Below are positions 25,143 to 32,760 of a stretch of 64,000 nucleotides of DNA, in pieces. The notes under the pieces are model-generated. The model did no database searches, had not been told where the DNA came from, and saw only the letters and a list, made by a program, of their open reading frames with translations. This DNA is from Lachnospira multipara ATCC 19207 (lineage in GTDB: Bacteria; Bacillota; Clostridia; Lachnospirales; Lachnospiraceae). Location: positions 186,001 to 250,000 of the forward strand of contig NZ_AUJG01000002.1 in assembly GCF_000424105.1 (NCBI RefSeq). The letters run 5' to 3'. The stretch's first letter is position 1. Each line of letters opens with the position of its first letter. The position numbers were made by a program, and so were the translations under genes.

Positions 25143-26306
25143 ATGAGTAGTTATAACGAAGAAACTAAGGCAATAAATTGTCCTTATTTTGAGGATTGCG
25201 GGGCTTGCGCCTATGCAGGAATGAAATATGACAACGAACTTGCAATTAAGACTAGAGACATGGAAAAGCTCTTTAAGGATTTTACTAAGGTGGAGCCAAT
25301 TGTCTCTATGTATAGACCGATTTATTATAGAAACAAGGTTCATGCCGTGGTTGCCGCTGATAAAAAGGGCAATATCCGCATGGGCACTTATAAGGAAAAT
25401 AGCCATGATGTAGTAGACATCAAAGACTGCATGATTGAAGATGAAGTATGTCGTAGTATCATTAATACCATCAAGGAGCTTATGAAGTCCTTTAAATATA
25501 AGGCCTACAATGAAGATACAAGACAGGGCTTTTTGCGCCACATTCTTATAAGACGTGGCGTTGTAACAAAGGAAGTTATGTTGTGCCTTGTAACCGGCGA
25601 CATTGCATTTCCATCAAAGAACAATTTCCTTAAGGAAATCAGAAAGCGCCATCCTGAAATTACTACAATTTTGCAAAATGTAAATAATTCAAAAACTAGT
25701 ATGATTCTTGGCAAAAGAACAGTAACTCTTTTTGGTAAGGGTTATATTGAGGACATTCTTTGCGGACTTAAGTTTAGACTCGGCATTAGCTCATTTTATC
25801 AAATTAACCACGACCAGACAGAAAAGCTCTACAAGAAAGCTATTAAGCTTGCAAACCTTACTAAGCAAGACACTGTAATTGATGCTTATTGCGGCATCGG
25901 CACTATTGGAATGGCTATGAGCAAGGCTGCTGGCCAAGTTATTGGTGTTGAGCTTAATGAAAATGCAATCGAGGACGCAAAAGTTAACGTTAAACTTAAC
26001 AATATCAAAAACATTTACTTTCAGGCAGCAGACGCAGGGGAGTTTTTAGTAGACTACGCAGCAAGCGGCCGTAAGGCTAACGTTGTTGTAATGGACCCAC
26101 CAAGATCTGGTTCAAGTCCAGAATTTCTTAAATCTATACTTAAGATTAAGCCGGATAGAGTGGTTTATATTTCATGTAATCCTGAAACTCAGGTGAGGGA
26201 TATAAAGACTTTGATTAAGGGCGGCTATAAGGTAAGTCCTGTGACACCTTTTGATATGTTCCCACATACAGCGCATACAGAGACTGTGTGCCTCTTGAGT
26301 AGATGA
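25143..26306 (+). CDS. rlmD: RlmD/TrmA-family RNA uracil-C5 methyltransferase
   Basis: This family methylates C5 of specific uridines in 23S rRNA or tRNA using SAM. The 387-residue protein has a Cys-x5-Cys-x2-Cys cluster at about 14-23 that can hold a 4Fe-4S centre, the SAM-binding Asp-Ala-Tyr-Cys-Gly-Ile-Gly-Thr-Ile-Gly (about 246-255), Asp-Pro-Pro-Arg-Ser-Gly (about 318-323), the nucleophilic Cys in Ser-Cys-Asn-Pro-Glu-Thr and a C-terminal Pro-Phe-Asp-Met-Phe-Pro-His-Thr. It lacks the N-terminal TRAM domain of many RlmD proteins, so rRNA position 1939 as target is likely but not certain. Confidence 0.92.
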   Translation: MSSYNEETKAINCPYFEDCGACAYAGMKYDNELAIKTRDMEKLFKDFTKVEPIVSMYRPIYYRNKVHAVVAADKKGNIRMGTYKENSHDVVDIKDCMIEDEVCRSIINTIKELMKSFKYKAYNEDTRQGFLRHILIRRGVVTKEVMLCLVTGDIAFPSKNNFLKEIRKRHPEITTILQNVNNSKTSMILGKRTVTLFGKGYIEDILCGLKFRLGISSFYQINHDQTEKLYKKAIKLANLTKQDTVIDAYCGIGTIGMAMSKAAGQVIGVELNENAIEDAKVNVKLNNIKNIYFQAADAGEFLVDYAASGRKANVVVMDPPRSGSSPEFLKSILKIKPDRVVYISCNPETQVRDIKTLIKGGYKVSPVTPFDMFPHTAHTETVCLLSR

Positions 26307-26333
26307 AAACTCTAAATGTAAATTATATTTAAA

Positions 26334-26371
26334 GGAGGGAAGCTCTTAAGTGAGCTTCATCATGCAGAATG
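26334..26371 (+). promoter_or_regulatory. Shine-Dalgarno separated from the reductase start by a hairpin
   Basis: GGAGG (26334-26338) is followed at once by a perfect 7-bp hairpin (GAAGCTC, loop TTAAGT, GAGCTTC, 26339-26358) and then the ATG at 26369. Linear spacing is 30 bases; with the hairpin folded it is ten. An out-of-frame ATG at 26362 opens an eight-codon frame that overlaps the gene start. Confidence 0.6.
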
Positions 26372-27184
26372 AATTCAGAAACTATTAGATTGAATAATGG
26401 CGTGGAAATGCCGCTTGTAGGGCTTGGCACATGGGACTTGCGCGGAGAGGAGTGCACCCAGATGGTTAGTACAGCCATTGCTCTTGGATATCGTTTGATT
26501 GATACAGCCCAGATGTATGGAAATGAGCGTGAAGTCGGAGAAGGCATCAAAAAAAGCGGGGTTGCCAGAGATCAGATTTTTGTGACTACAAAAATCTATA
26601 GCAGAAGTAATAGTTACGAGAAAGCGAAAAGAGCGATAGAAGAATCCCTCGAAAACCTTCAGCTTTCTTATGTAGATTTGCTGCTTTTACATGAGCCTTA
26701 CCCTCAGGGTCCGGAGATGTACCGTGCGCTTGAAGAGGCTTTTCATGAGGGCAAGGCTAGAGCAATAGGAATCTCCAACTATGATGAGAACTGGTATCGC
26801 TCTTTCTTAAAGCAGTGTGATGTCATTCCGGCGGTCAATCAGTTGGAAACTCATGTTTACTTCCAGAAGTGGGACTTTCAGGAGGAAATGAAAAAACACG
26901 GGGTGACTATGCAGGCATGGGCTCCACTTGCGCAAGGAATCGGGAATGTAGCAAGTAATAAAGTACTGGCTGAAATTGGTGAAAAATATCAAAAAAGCGC
27001 AGCGCAGATAGCACTTCGCTTCCTGGTACAAAGAGGGATTCCTATCATTCCGAAATCAAGGCATGAAAACCGCTTACGAGAGAATATGGAATTGTTTGAT
27101 TTCTCATTGACGGAGGAAGATATCACGAAAATAAGGGAACTTGACCGTGGCGATACGCTGTTCCCATGGACTAAGGCATTTTAA
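26369..27184 (+). CDS. Aldo/keto reductase
   Basis: The 271-residue protein is an NADPH-dependent aldo/keto reductase of the 2,5-diketogluconate-reductase-like group: Asn-Gly-Val-Glu-Met-Pro-x-Val-Gly-Leu-Gly-Thr-Trp at the start, the catalytic Asp and Tyr in Leu-Ile-Asp-Thr-Ala-Gln-Met-Tyr-Gly-Asn-Glu (about 45-55), Lys in Thr-Thr-Lys-Ile-Tyr and His in Leu-Leu-Leu-Leu-His-Glu-Pro, and Ile-Pro-Lys-Ser near the C-terminus. The substrate is unknown. Its GC content is clearly above that of its neighbours, with CGC, CGG and CCG codons rare elsewhere, which suggests recent transfer. It lies between rlmD and an AlkD-like gene. Confidence 0.93.
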   Translation: MNSETIRLNNGVEMPLVGLGTWDLRGEECTQMVSTAIALGYRLIDTAQMYGNEREVGEGIKKSGVARDQIFVTTKIYSRSNSYEKAKRAIEESLENLQLSYVDLLLLHEPYPQGPEMYRALEEAFHEGKARAIGISNYDENWYRSFLKQCDVIPAVNQLETHVYFQKWDFQEEMKKHGVTMQAWAPLAQGIGNVASNKVLAEIGEKYQKSAAQIALRFLVQRGIPIIPKSRHENRLRENMELFDFSLTEEDITKIRELDRGDTLFPWTKAF

Positions 27185-27193
27185 GAGGTATAA

Positions 27194-27880
27194 ATGATAG
27201 TAAATGACATTCAACATACACTTTTTGAATTAGAAGATAAAAATTATAAGGACTTTCAATCAAAGCTTATTCCTAACGTGGAAAAATCTTGTGTTATAGG
27301 GGTTAGAACCCCTGATTTAAGAAAACTATCAAAATCTCTTAAGTCAAATAAAGATATTGAAATTTTTCTTAATAGTTTGCCCCACAGATTTTTTGAAGAA
27401 AATCAGCTACATGCTTTTATTATTTCTGATATTAGGGATTTTAATTTATGTATACAAAAAGTTAATGAGTTTTTGCCTTTTATAGATAATTGGGCTACTA
27501 CAGATCAGATGTCTCCATGTGTTTTTAAAAGACATAAAAAAGAACTTCTTAAATATATCAATACATGGATAAAGTCAAATAGATGTTATACTGTTAGATT
27601 TGCCATAGAAATGTTAATGAAGCATTATCTTGATGAAGACTTTGACCTTAATTATGTAAGAATGGTTTCTGGGGTCAAATCAGATGAATATTATGTAAAT
27701 ATGATGATTGCTTGGTATTTTGCCACAGCACTTGCTAAACAATACGATGAAGTTCTTCCTTTTCTTACAAATAAATGTCTTGATAAATGGGTTCACAATA
27801 AAACTATTCAAAAAGCCATTGAGAGCAATAGAATTTCTGCAAATCAGAAGATATTTTTAAGAACACTTAAAATAAAATAG
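27194..27880 (+). CDS. AlkD-like DNA alkylation repair protein
   Basis: The 228-residue helical protein matches the HEAT-repeat DNA alkylation repair family (AlkC/AlkD): Ile-Gly-Val-Arg-Thr-Pro-Asp-Leu-Arg-Lys-Leu (about 35-45), Asp-Asn-Trp-Ala-Thr-Thr-Asp (about 97-103) and Arg-Phe-Ala-Ile-Glu-Met-Leu-Met. Members remove bulky or charged alkyl bases as glycosylases. The Asp of Ala-Thr-Thr-Asp fits the catalytic position. The start is ten bases after the reductase stop with AGAGG in between, so they are likely cotranscribed. It is more AT-rich than nearby genes. Confidence 0.88.
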   Translation: MIVNDIQHTLFELEDKNYKDFQSKLIPNVEKSCVIGVRTPDLRKLSKSLKSNKDIEIFLNSLPHRFFEENQLHAFIISDIRDFNLCIQKVNEFLPFIDNWATTDQMSPCVFKRHKKELLKYINTWIKSNRCYTVRFAIEMLMKHYLDEDFDLNYVRMVSGVKSDEYYVNMMIAWYFATALAKQYDEVLPFLTNKCLDKWVHNKTIQKAIESNRISANQKIFLRTLKIK

Positions 27881-27920
27881 CGCATTTAACATAAATATGT
27901 TAGAATAGCACAGTATATTT

Positions 27921-27960
27921 TAACTCAGTCGGGGTACAAGCTCCGACTGAGTCTTGACAA
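27921..27960 (+). repeat. Palindromic repeat, short form
   Basis: Arms ACTCAGTCGGGG (27924-27935) and CTCCGACTGAGT (27942-27953) with loop TACAAG match the palindrome at 6793-6830 apart from one base that leaves a G-T pair. GTCTTGAC follows directly, without the roughly 32 extra bases of the long form. It is 41 bases after a stop codon, again just before a terminator. Confidence 0.8.
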
Positions 27961-27984
27961 TTTTAGCCCATTAAGTGATATAAT
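27955..27984 (+). promoter_or_regulatory. Promoter of rimO, overlapping the repeat and the terminator
   Basis: TTGACA (27955-27960), an 18-base spacer and TATAAT (27979-27984). The -35 belongs to the end of the palindromic repeat and the -10 lies in the terminator hairpin. Confidence 0.65.
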
Positions 27985-27994
27985 GGGCTTTTTA
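27965..27994 (+). terminator. Terminator after the AlkD-like gene
   Basis: AGCCCATTA (27965-27973) pairs perfectly with TAATGGGCT (27981-27989), followed by T residues. Confidence 0.85.
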
Positions 27995-28027
27995 TTATAA
28001 GAACAATTAGAATTTAGGAGAAATCAT

Positions 28028-29353
28028 ATGAAGATTATGTTTGTTTCCCTTGGATGTGATAAGAACCTAGTTGATACAGAGAACATGCTAGGTATTTTAA
28101 AGAACAAGGGCTATGAGTTTACAGATGATGAGTACAGTGCAGATATTATCGTTGTTAATACATGCTGTTTTATTGGGGATGCTAAGGAAGAAAGCATTAA
28201 TACCCTTATTGAGATGGGTCAAAGAAAAAAAGACGCTAATTGCAAGATTTTAATTGCCGCAGGTTGTCTTGCTCACAGATATAAGGACGAATTAATTAAG
28301 GAGATTCCTGAAGTTGACGCATTTATCGGTACAACAAGTTTTGATAAGATTGCGGAGGCAATTGAGAGCGTATGTGCTAAGAAAAATATTAATTTTATTG
28401 ATGATGATAACAGATTACCTCAGGTTAAGGATAAGAGAGTTATTTCAACTCCTGGATATTTTGAGTACTTAAAGATAGCAGAAGGCTGCGATAAGAGATG
28501 CACATACTGCATTATTCCTTATGTTAGAGGAAGCTTTAGAAGTTATCCGGTTGAATATTTAGTTGAGCAGGCTAAGCATTTAGTGGAAAATGGTGCTAGC
28601 GAACTTATATTAGTCGCACAGGAAACAACACTTTACGGTGTTGACTTATATGGCAAGAAGTCACTTCCTATGCTTCTTCACGAACTTTCTAAGATTGAAG
28701 GTTTAAAGTGGATTAGAATTCTTTACTGTTATCCTGAGGAAATTGATGATGAATTAATTCAGGCTATTAAAAATGAGCCTAAGGTCTGTCATTATCTTGA
28801 TTTACCTATTCAATCAGGCTCTGATAATATCTTAAAGAGAATGGGTAGAAGAACATCAAGACAGGATATTATTGATATTGTAAATAAACTTAGAACAGAA
28901 ATTCCTGATATTGCCTTAAGAACAACACTTATTACAGGTTTCCCAGGAGAGACTGAAAAAGACTTTGAAACAACTTATAATTTCGTTGATGAGCTTGAAT
29001 TTGATAGACTTGGTGTATTTACTTATTCTATGGAAGAAGGCACACCAGCAGCTGAATTTGAAGACCAGGTGCCAGAAGAGATTAAAGCTAGTCGTCGTGA
29101 TGAAATTATGGAATTACAGCAGGAAATCTCTATTGAGAAGTCACAGGCTATGGTAGGCAAGGAATTAGAAGTCTTAATTGAGGGCTATATCCCTGATGAT
29201 GACACTTATGTTGGACGTTCCTATAAGGATGCGCCAAATGTAGATGGACTCGTATTTGTATCATGTGATTATGAATTAATTAGCGGTTCAATTGTAAAGG
29301 TTAAAATCACAGACGCCACAGAATATGACTTACTTGCAGAGATTATGGACTAA
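28028..29353 (+). CDS. rimO: Ribosomal protein S12 methylthiotransferase RimO
   Basis: RimO adds a methylthio group to an aspartate of ribosomal protein S12. The 441-residue protein has the N-terminal MTTase domain (Ser-Leu-Gly-Cys-Asp-Lys-Asn-Leu-Val-Asp-Thr-Glu at about 7-18, with Cys10 as a cluster ligand), the radical-SAM Cys-x3-Cys-x2-Cys at about 154-161 and a C-terminal TRAM-like domain. The Gly-Cys-Asp-Lys-Asn-Leu-Val-Asp motif separates RimO from MiaB. Two 4Fe-4S clusters are expected. AGGAG lies seven bases before the ATG. pgsA follows. Confidence 0.96.
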   Translation: MKIMFVSLGCDKNLVDTENMLGILKNKGYEFTDDEYSADIIVVNTCCFIGDAKEESINTLIEMGQRKKDANCKILIAAGCLAHRYKDELIKEIPEVDAFIGTTSFDKIAEAIESVCAKKNINFIDDDNRLPQVKDKRVISTPGYFEYLKIAEGCDKRCTYCIIPYVRGSFRSYPVEYLVEQAKHLVENGASELILVAQETTLYGVDLYGKKSLPMLLHELSKIEGLKWIRILYCYPEEIDDELIQAIKNEPKVCHYLDLPIQSGSDNILKRMGRRTSRQDIIDIVNKLRTEIPDIALRTTLITGFPGETEKDFETTYNFVDELEFDRLGVFTYSMEEGTPAAEFEDQVPEEIKASRRDEIMELQQEISIEKSQAMVGKELEVLIEGYIPDDDTYVGRSYKDAPNVDGLVFVSCDYELISGSIVKVKITDATEYDLLAEIMD

Positions 29354-29431
29354 TTTATAAATTTATGTGGAAAATTATTTACATTTGATATAAGCTAATA
29401 TGTGGTAAAAGAAATTAATAGGAGGCTTAAG

Positions 29432-29974
29432 ATGAATTTACCTAATAAATTAACTATTTTCAGAGTTATATTAGTGCCAGTTTTTCTTGTGTTATTATAC
29501 ATCGATAAGATTCCAGCACATAACTACTGGGCAGCAGCAATTTTCATAATTGCTAGCTTAACTGATATGCTTGATGGAAAGATTGCAAGAAAGTATAATC
29601 TTGTAACTAATTTTGGAAAGTTTATGGATCCTTTAGCAGATAAATTACTTGTTTGCTCAGGACTTATCGCACTTTCTGACCTTGGAAAAATCTATGGTTG
29701 GATTGTAATCGTTATTATTGCAAGAGAGTTTATTATCAGTGGTTTTAGACTTGTTGCATCAGACAATGGCGTAGTTATTGCTGCTAGCTGGTGGGGCAAG
29801 GTAAAGACTGCCGTAACTATGGTGACAATTATTTTAGTAGTACTTGAGTTACCATTCCCAGGTTCTGCTATTTTAAATCAGGTATTGATTTACATTTCCC
29901 TTGTATTAACAGTAATTTCACTTCTTGATTATATTATGAAAAATTATAAGATTTTCCTTGAGGGCGCACACTAA
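29432..29974 (+). CDS. pgsA: CDP-diacylglycerol-glycerol-3-phosphate 3-phosphatidyltransferase
   Basis: PgsA makes phosphatidylglycerol phosphate, the committed step to phosphatidylglycerol, in the membrane. The 180-residue protein has the CDP-alcohol transferase motif Asp-Gly-x2-Ala-Arg-x8-Gly-x3-Asp-x3-Asp (about 49-71, in Asp-Met-Leu-Asp-Gly-Lys-Ile-Ala-Arg) and several membrane segments. The ATG at 29432 follows AGGAGG at 29420-29425; an upstream GTG is rejected. Its TAA overlaps the start of the pncC gene. rimO-pgsA-pncC-recA is a common order in Firmicutes. Confidence 0.95.
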   Translation: MNLPNKLTIFRVILVPVFLVLLYIDKIPAHNYWAAAIFIIASLTDMLDGKIARKYNLVTNFGKFMDPLADKLLVCSGLIALSDLGKIYGWIVIVIIAREFIISGFRLVASDNGVVIAASWWGKVKTAVTMVTIILVVLELPFPGSAILNQVLIYISLVLTVISLLDYIMKNYKIFLEGAH

Positions 29975-30459
29975 TGCCAAACGAGAGTTTTATTAAGGGT
30001 TTAGATGCAGCAGCTGTACGAATTTTAAAGGACAAGGGTCTAGTCTTAACAACTGCAGAGAGTTGTACAGGCGGTATGGTTTCTTCTTTAATCGTCAATA
30101 TTAGCGGCGCATCCAATGTATTTAAAGAAGGCTTTGTTACTTATTGTGACGAGGCAAAAGAAGAATTACTAGGTGTAAGCCATGAAACAATGCTTAAATA
30201 CAAGGCTGTAAGTGCAGAAGTTGCTAGTGAAATGGCCAAGGGCGCTTGTAAAAAGGCCAAAGCTGACGTAGCAGTTTCTATTACAGGTGTTGCAGGTCCT
30301 TCAATGGAAGATGGAAAGCCTGTAGGTTTAGTTTATATTGCTTGTCATTACAAGGACGAGACTATTGTTAAGGAGTTTAACTTCACTGGCGATAGAAAGA
30401 GTGTTAGAGAGCAGGCTGCTTTCAATGCCCTTAAGCTTGTAATTGATACGGTAAAGTAG
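29974..30459 (+). CDS. pncC: CinA C-terminal domain protein, nicotinamide-nucleotide amidase
   Basis: The 161-residue protein consists only of the CinA C-terminal (PncC) domain, which deamidates NMN to nicotinic acid mononucleotide in pyridine nucleotide recycling. Motifs are Thr-Ala-Glu-Ser-Cys-Thr-Gly-Gly-Met (about 28-36), the Tyr/Lys-rich segment and Ser-Ile-Thr-Gly-Val-Ala-Gly-Pro (about 105-112). The N-terminal MoaB-like part of full CinA is absent, as in E. coli PncC. The start overlaps the pgsA stop and recA lies downstream, the classical competence-linked position. Confidence 0.92.
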   Translation: MPNESFIKGLDAAAVRILKDKGLVLTTAESCTGGMVSSLIVNISGASNVFKEGFVTYCDEAKEELLGVSHETMLKYKAVSAEVASEMAKGACKKAKADVAVSITGVAGPSMEDGKPVGLVYIACHYKDETIVKEFNFTGDRKSVREQAAFNALKLVIDTVK

Positions 30460-30475
30460 ATATATCTGAAATTTG

Positions 30476-30507
30476 GGTGGTACATTTAATATGTACCACC
30501 TTTTTTT
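30476..30507 (+). terminator. Terminator after pncC
   Basis: GGTGGTACAT (30476-30485) and ATGTACCACC (30491-30500) form a perfect 10-bp stem followed by seven T. Confidence 0.92.
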
Positions 30508-30525
30508 ATAAAAATATATCTCAAA

Positions 30526-30560
30526 GCTCAAAGTCCAAACTCAAATAATCAAATTTAGAC
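30526..30560 (+). other. Hairpin in the pncC-recA gap
   Basis: CTCAAAGTC (30526-30534) pairs with GACTTTGAG (30552-30560). No T-run follows. The remainder of 30561-30690 shows no gene. Confidence 0.4.
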
Positions 30561-30690
30561 TTTGAGGTTTACAAAAAATAGTGGCTATGTTAAAATTTTT
30601 CTTGTTCCAGTATATTATTAAGATAAAAATCTTATCTAAAAGCAGTATTTATCTGCATTTTTTCTATTTAGACTCTCGTCTAAAACTTTC

Positions 30691-30704
30691 CGAATACATG
30701 TTCG
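30691..30704 (+). promoter_or_regulatory. LexA box 1 of recA
   Basis: CGAATACATGTTCG matches the Gram-positive LexA consensus CGAACRNRYGTTYG at all but one position. It lies just upstream of the recA -35. Confidence 0.82.
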
Positions 30705-30712
30705 AAAAACTA

Positions 30713-30741
30713 TTGACAAAGAAATTAAATGGTATTATTAT
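30713..30741 (+). promoter_or_regulatory. recA promoter
   Basis: TTGACA (30713-30718), 17 bases, TATTAT (30736-30741), enclosed by the two LexA boxes. Confidence 0.78.
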
Positions 30742-30750
30742 TAATACAAA

Positions 30751-30764
30751 CGAACGAATGTTTC
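30751..30764 (+). promoter_or_regulatory. LexA box 2 of recA
   Basis: CGAACGAATGTTTC matches the LexA consensus at all but the last position. It lies just after the -10, where bound LexA would block initiation. Confidence 0.82.
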
Positions 30765-30798
30765 GAAAATACGTTTTGATTATAAGGAGATTACGATT

Positions 30799-31905
30799 AT
30801 GGTAAATAACGATGAAAAGCTTAAAGCATTAGACGCAGCTATATCTAACATTGAAAAGCAATTTGGTAAAGGTTCGGTTATGAAGCTCGGAGAGCAGGCT
30901 GCTTCTCTTAATGTTGAATGTGTTCCAACAGGTTCATTAAGCTTGGATATTGCCTTAGGAGCAGGAGGGGTTCCGAAGGGAAGAGTTGTTGAAATTTATG
31001 GTCCTGAATCAAGTGGTAAGACAACAGTTGCACTTCACATGGTAGCTGAAGTACAGAAGCGTGGCGGTATTGCAGGCTTTATTGATGCTGAGCATGCTCT
31101 TGATCCAGTTTATGCTAAGAATATTGGCGTAGATATTGATAATTTATATATTTCTCAGCCTGATAGTGGTGAACAGGCATTAGAGATTTGTGAAACTATG
31201 GTACGTTCTGGTGCTATTGATATTGTAATCGTGGATTCAGTAGCTGCCCTTGTACCAAAGGCTGAAATTGATGGTGACATGGGTGATTCTCATGTAGGTT
31301 TACAAGCTAGACTTATGTCTCAGGCTTTAAGAAAGCTTACCCCAGTTGTAAGTAAGAATAACTGTGTAGTTATCTTCATTAACCAGTTACGTGAAAAGGT
31401 TGGTATTATGTTTGGTAACCCAGAAACTACAACAGGTGGTAGAGCCCTTAAGTTCTATTCATCAGTAAGACTTGATGTTCGTCGTATTGAAACATTAAAG
31501 CAGAACGGTGAAGTTATTGGTAACAGAACTAGAGTTAAGGTTGTAAAGAATAAGATTGCTCCTCCATTTAGAGAAGCTGAATTTGATATTATGTTTGGTA
31601 AGGGTATCTCAGCGGTTGGTGACTTAGTAGATTTAGCTGCTAACGCTAACATTATTAACAAAGCTGGTGCTTGGTTCTCATACAATGACGAGAAGATTGG
31701 CCAGGGTAGAGAGAATGCTAAGCAGTTCTTACTTAACAATCCAGCTCTTTATGAAGAGATTGATCATAAGGTAAGAGTATTCTACGGTATTGAACCAGGT
31801 GATGAAACAGAGGCTCAGGCAGAAGAAGTAGCATCTGATGAAAGCCAGGCTAAGGAAACAAAGACTACAAAATCAAGAAAGAAAGCTGCAGCAACTGAAG
31901 AATAA
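30799..31905 (+). CDS. recA: Recombinase RecA
   Basis: RecA forms filaments on single-stranded DNA, drives strand exchange and triggers LexA self-cleavage. The 368-residue protein has Walker A Gly-Pro-Glu-Ser-Ser-Gly-Lys-Thr at 68-75, Walker B-like Ile-Val-Ile-Val-Asp-Ser-Val (about 142-148), the loop Gly-Asp-x-His-Val-Gly-Leu-Gln-Ala-Arg-Leu-Met-Ser and Phe-Ile-Asn-Gln-Leu-Arg. The C-terminus is acidic then Lys-rich, as usual. AAGGAG precedes the ATG at 30799. Two LexA boxes bracket its promoter, so SOS control is expected. Confidence 0.98.
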   Translation: MVNNDEKLKALDAAISNIEKQFGKGSVMKLGEQAASLNVECVPTGSLSLDIALGAGGVPKGRVVEIYGPESSGKTTVALHMVAEVQKRGGIAGFIDAEHALDPVYAKNIGVDIDNLYISQPDSGEQALEICETMVRSGAIDIVIVDSVAALVPKAEIDGDMGDSHVGLQARLMSQALRKLTPVVSKNNCVVIFINQLREKVGIMFGNPETTTGGRALKFYSSVRLDVRRIETLKQNGEVIGNRTRVKVVKNKIAPPFREAEFDIMFGKGISAVGDLVDLAANANIINKAGAWFSYNDEKIGQGRENAKQFLLNNPALYEEIDHKVRVFYGIEPGDETEAQAEEVASDESQAKETKTTKSRKKAAATEE

Positions 31906-31933
31906 TCTAGTAACTAATATTAGATTAATATAG

Positions 31934-31985
31934 ATAACTATTGGATAGCTAGTTTTATGCTAATTGTCCAATAGTTATTTCTTTT
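31934..31985 (+). terminator. Terminator between recA and recX
   Basis: ATAACTATTGGA (31934-31945) pairs perfectly with TCCAATAGTTAT (31967-31978), followed by TTCTTTT. It ends about 20 bases before recX, which has no visible promoter of its own. Confidence 0.8.
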
Positions 31986-32005
31986 CATGGCAGTTTGGTA
32001 AATTT

Positions 32006-32647
32006 ATGAGCGAACTTACAATAACCTCAATTAAAGAATTAAATAAAAAGAAGCTATTAATATCAATTAACTATGAAGAGGCATTTGCCCTTTATAAAGG
32101 CGAAGTAAGACGCTTACATATAAAAGAAGGCGTAGTGCTTCCTGAGTCTGTATATGAGGAGATTATAGCCACTCTAACTAAGAGAGCAACTCTTAGGGCC
32201 ATGTCTTTACTTACAAGTAAAGACTATGCAAGACAAGAATTAATAGATAAATTAGCTAAGAGTAGATATCCTAAGGAATCAATAAAGAAAGCCGTGGCTT
32301 ACGTAGAGAGCTATGGCTATATTGATGACTACAGATATGCCTATAATTATTTCAACTTTAAGGCTGCTAATAAGTCCAAAAGAATTATTGAGATGAAACT
32401 TATGCAAAAGGGGATTAATTCTAATATTATCAAGGAAATTTCTGACGGATTTTATGAAGACAATCAAGATTGTGAGCTAAATCAATCAATTAAGCTTATT
32501 AGAAAGAAACTAAAACTAGCAGAAGATGAGTATATTGAGAATCTAGACTTTAAAGAGAAGAACAAATTAATGGCATTTTTGTTTAGAAGGGGATATTCGA
32601 TGGATATAATTAATAAAGCATTAGATAGACTGATTAAGGACTATTAG
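32006..32647 (+). CDS. recX: Recombination regulator RecX
   Basis: RecX restrains RecA filaments. The 213-residue all-helical protein has the family's repeated three-helix pattern (Arg-Ala-Met-Ser-Leu-Leu-Thr-Ser-Lys-Asp-Tyr-Ala-Arg-Gln-Glu-Leu; Gly-Tyr-Ile-Asp-Asp-Tyr-Arg-Tyr-Ala). The ATG at 32006 gives the usual N-terminus; the preceding GGTAA is a weak ribosome-binding site, and the region just upstream is the recA terminator. Expression probably depends on readthrough, keeping RecX well below RecA. Confidence 0.88.
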   Translation: MSELTITSIKELNKKKLLISINYEEAFALYKGEVRRLHIKEGVVLPESVYEEIIATLTKRATLRAMSLLTSKDYARQELIDKLAKSRYPKESIKKAVAYVESYGYIDDYRYAYNYFNFKAANKSKRIIEMKLMQKGINSNIIKEISDGFYEDNQDCELNQSIKLIRKKLKLAEDEYIENLDFKEKNKLMAFLFRRGYSMDIINKALDRLIKDY

Positions 32648-32682
32648 AAAACTAGTTATGTATCTTAAATAGTGCAAATTTC

Positions 32683-32711
32683 TTGACAATATGCGCAAAT
32701 CAAGGTAATAT
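32683..32711 (+). promoter_or_regulatory. Promoter of rny
   Basis: TTGACA (32683-32688), 17 bases, TAATAT (32706-32711), about 50 bases before the GTG start. Confidence 0.72.
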
Positions 32712-32746
32712 GGTATTGTTGTATGTAGAGTACAATAAAACTTAAT

Positions 32747-32760
32747 AAGGAGGCGCTCCT
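32747..32760 (+). promoter_or_regulatory. Ribosome-binding site of rny inside a hairpin
   Basis: The AAGGAGG at 32747-32753 overlaps the stem AGGAG-GCG-CTCCT (32748-32760), which ends right at the GTG start. The fold would hide the ribosome-binding site. Confidence 0.5.

Noticed and set aside
26362-26388. Eight-codon leader peptide before the aldo/keto reductase
   Set aside because: The frame is very short and could be chance; kept only as a remark on the hairpin-bridged start.
30581-30805. 74-codon frame across the recA promoter
   Set aside because: It overlaps the LexA boxes and the recA start and lacks a ribosome-binding site.
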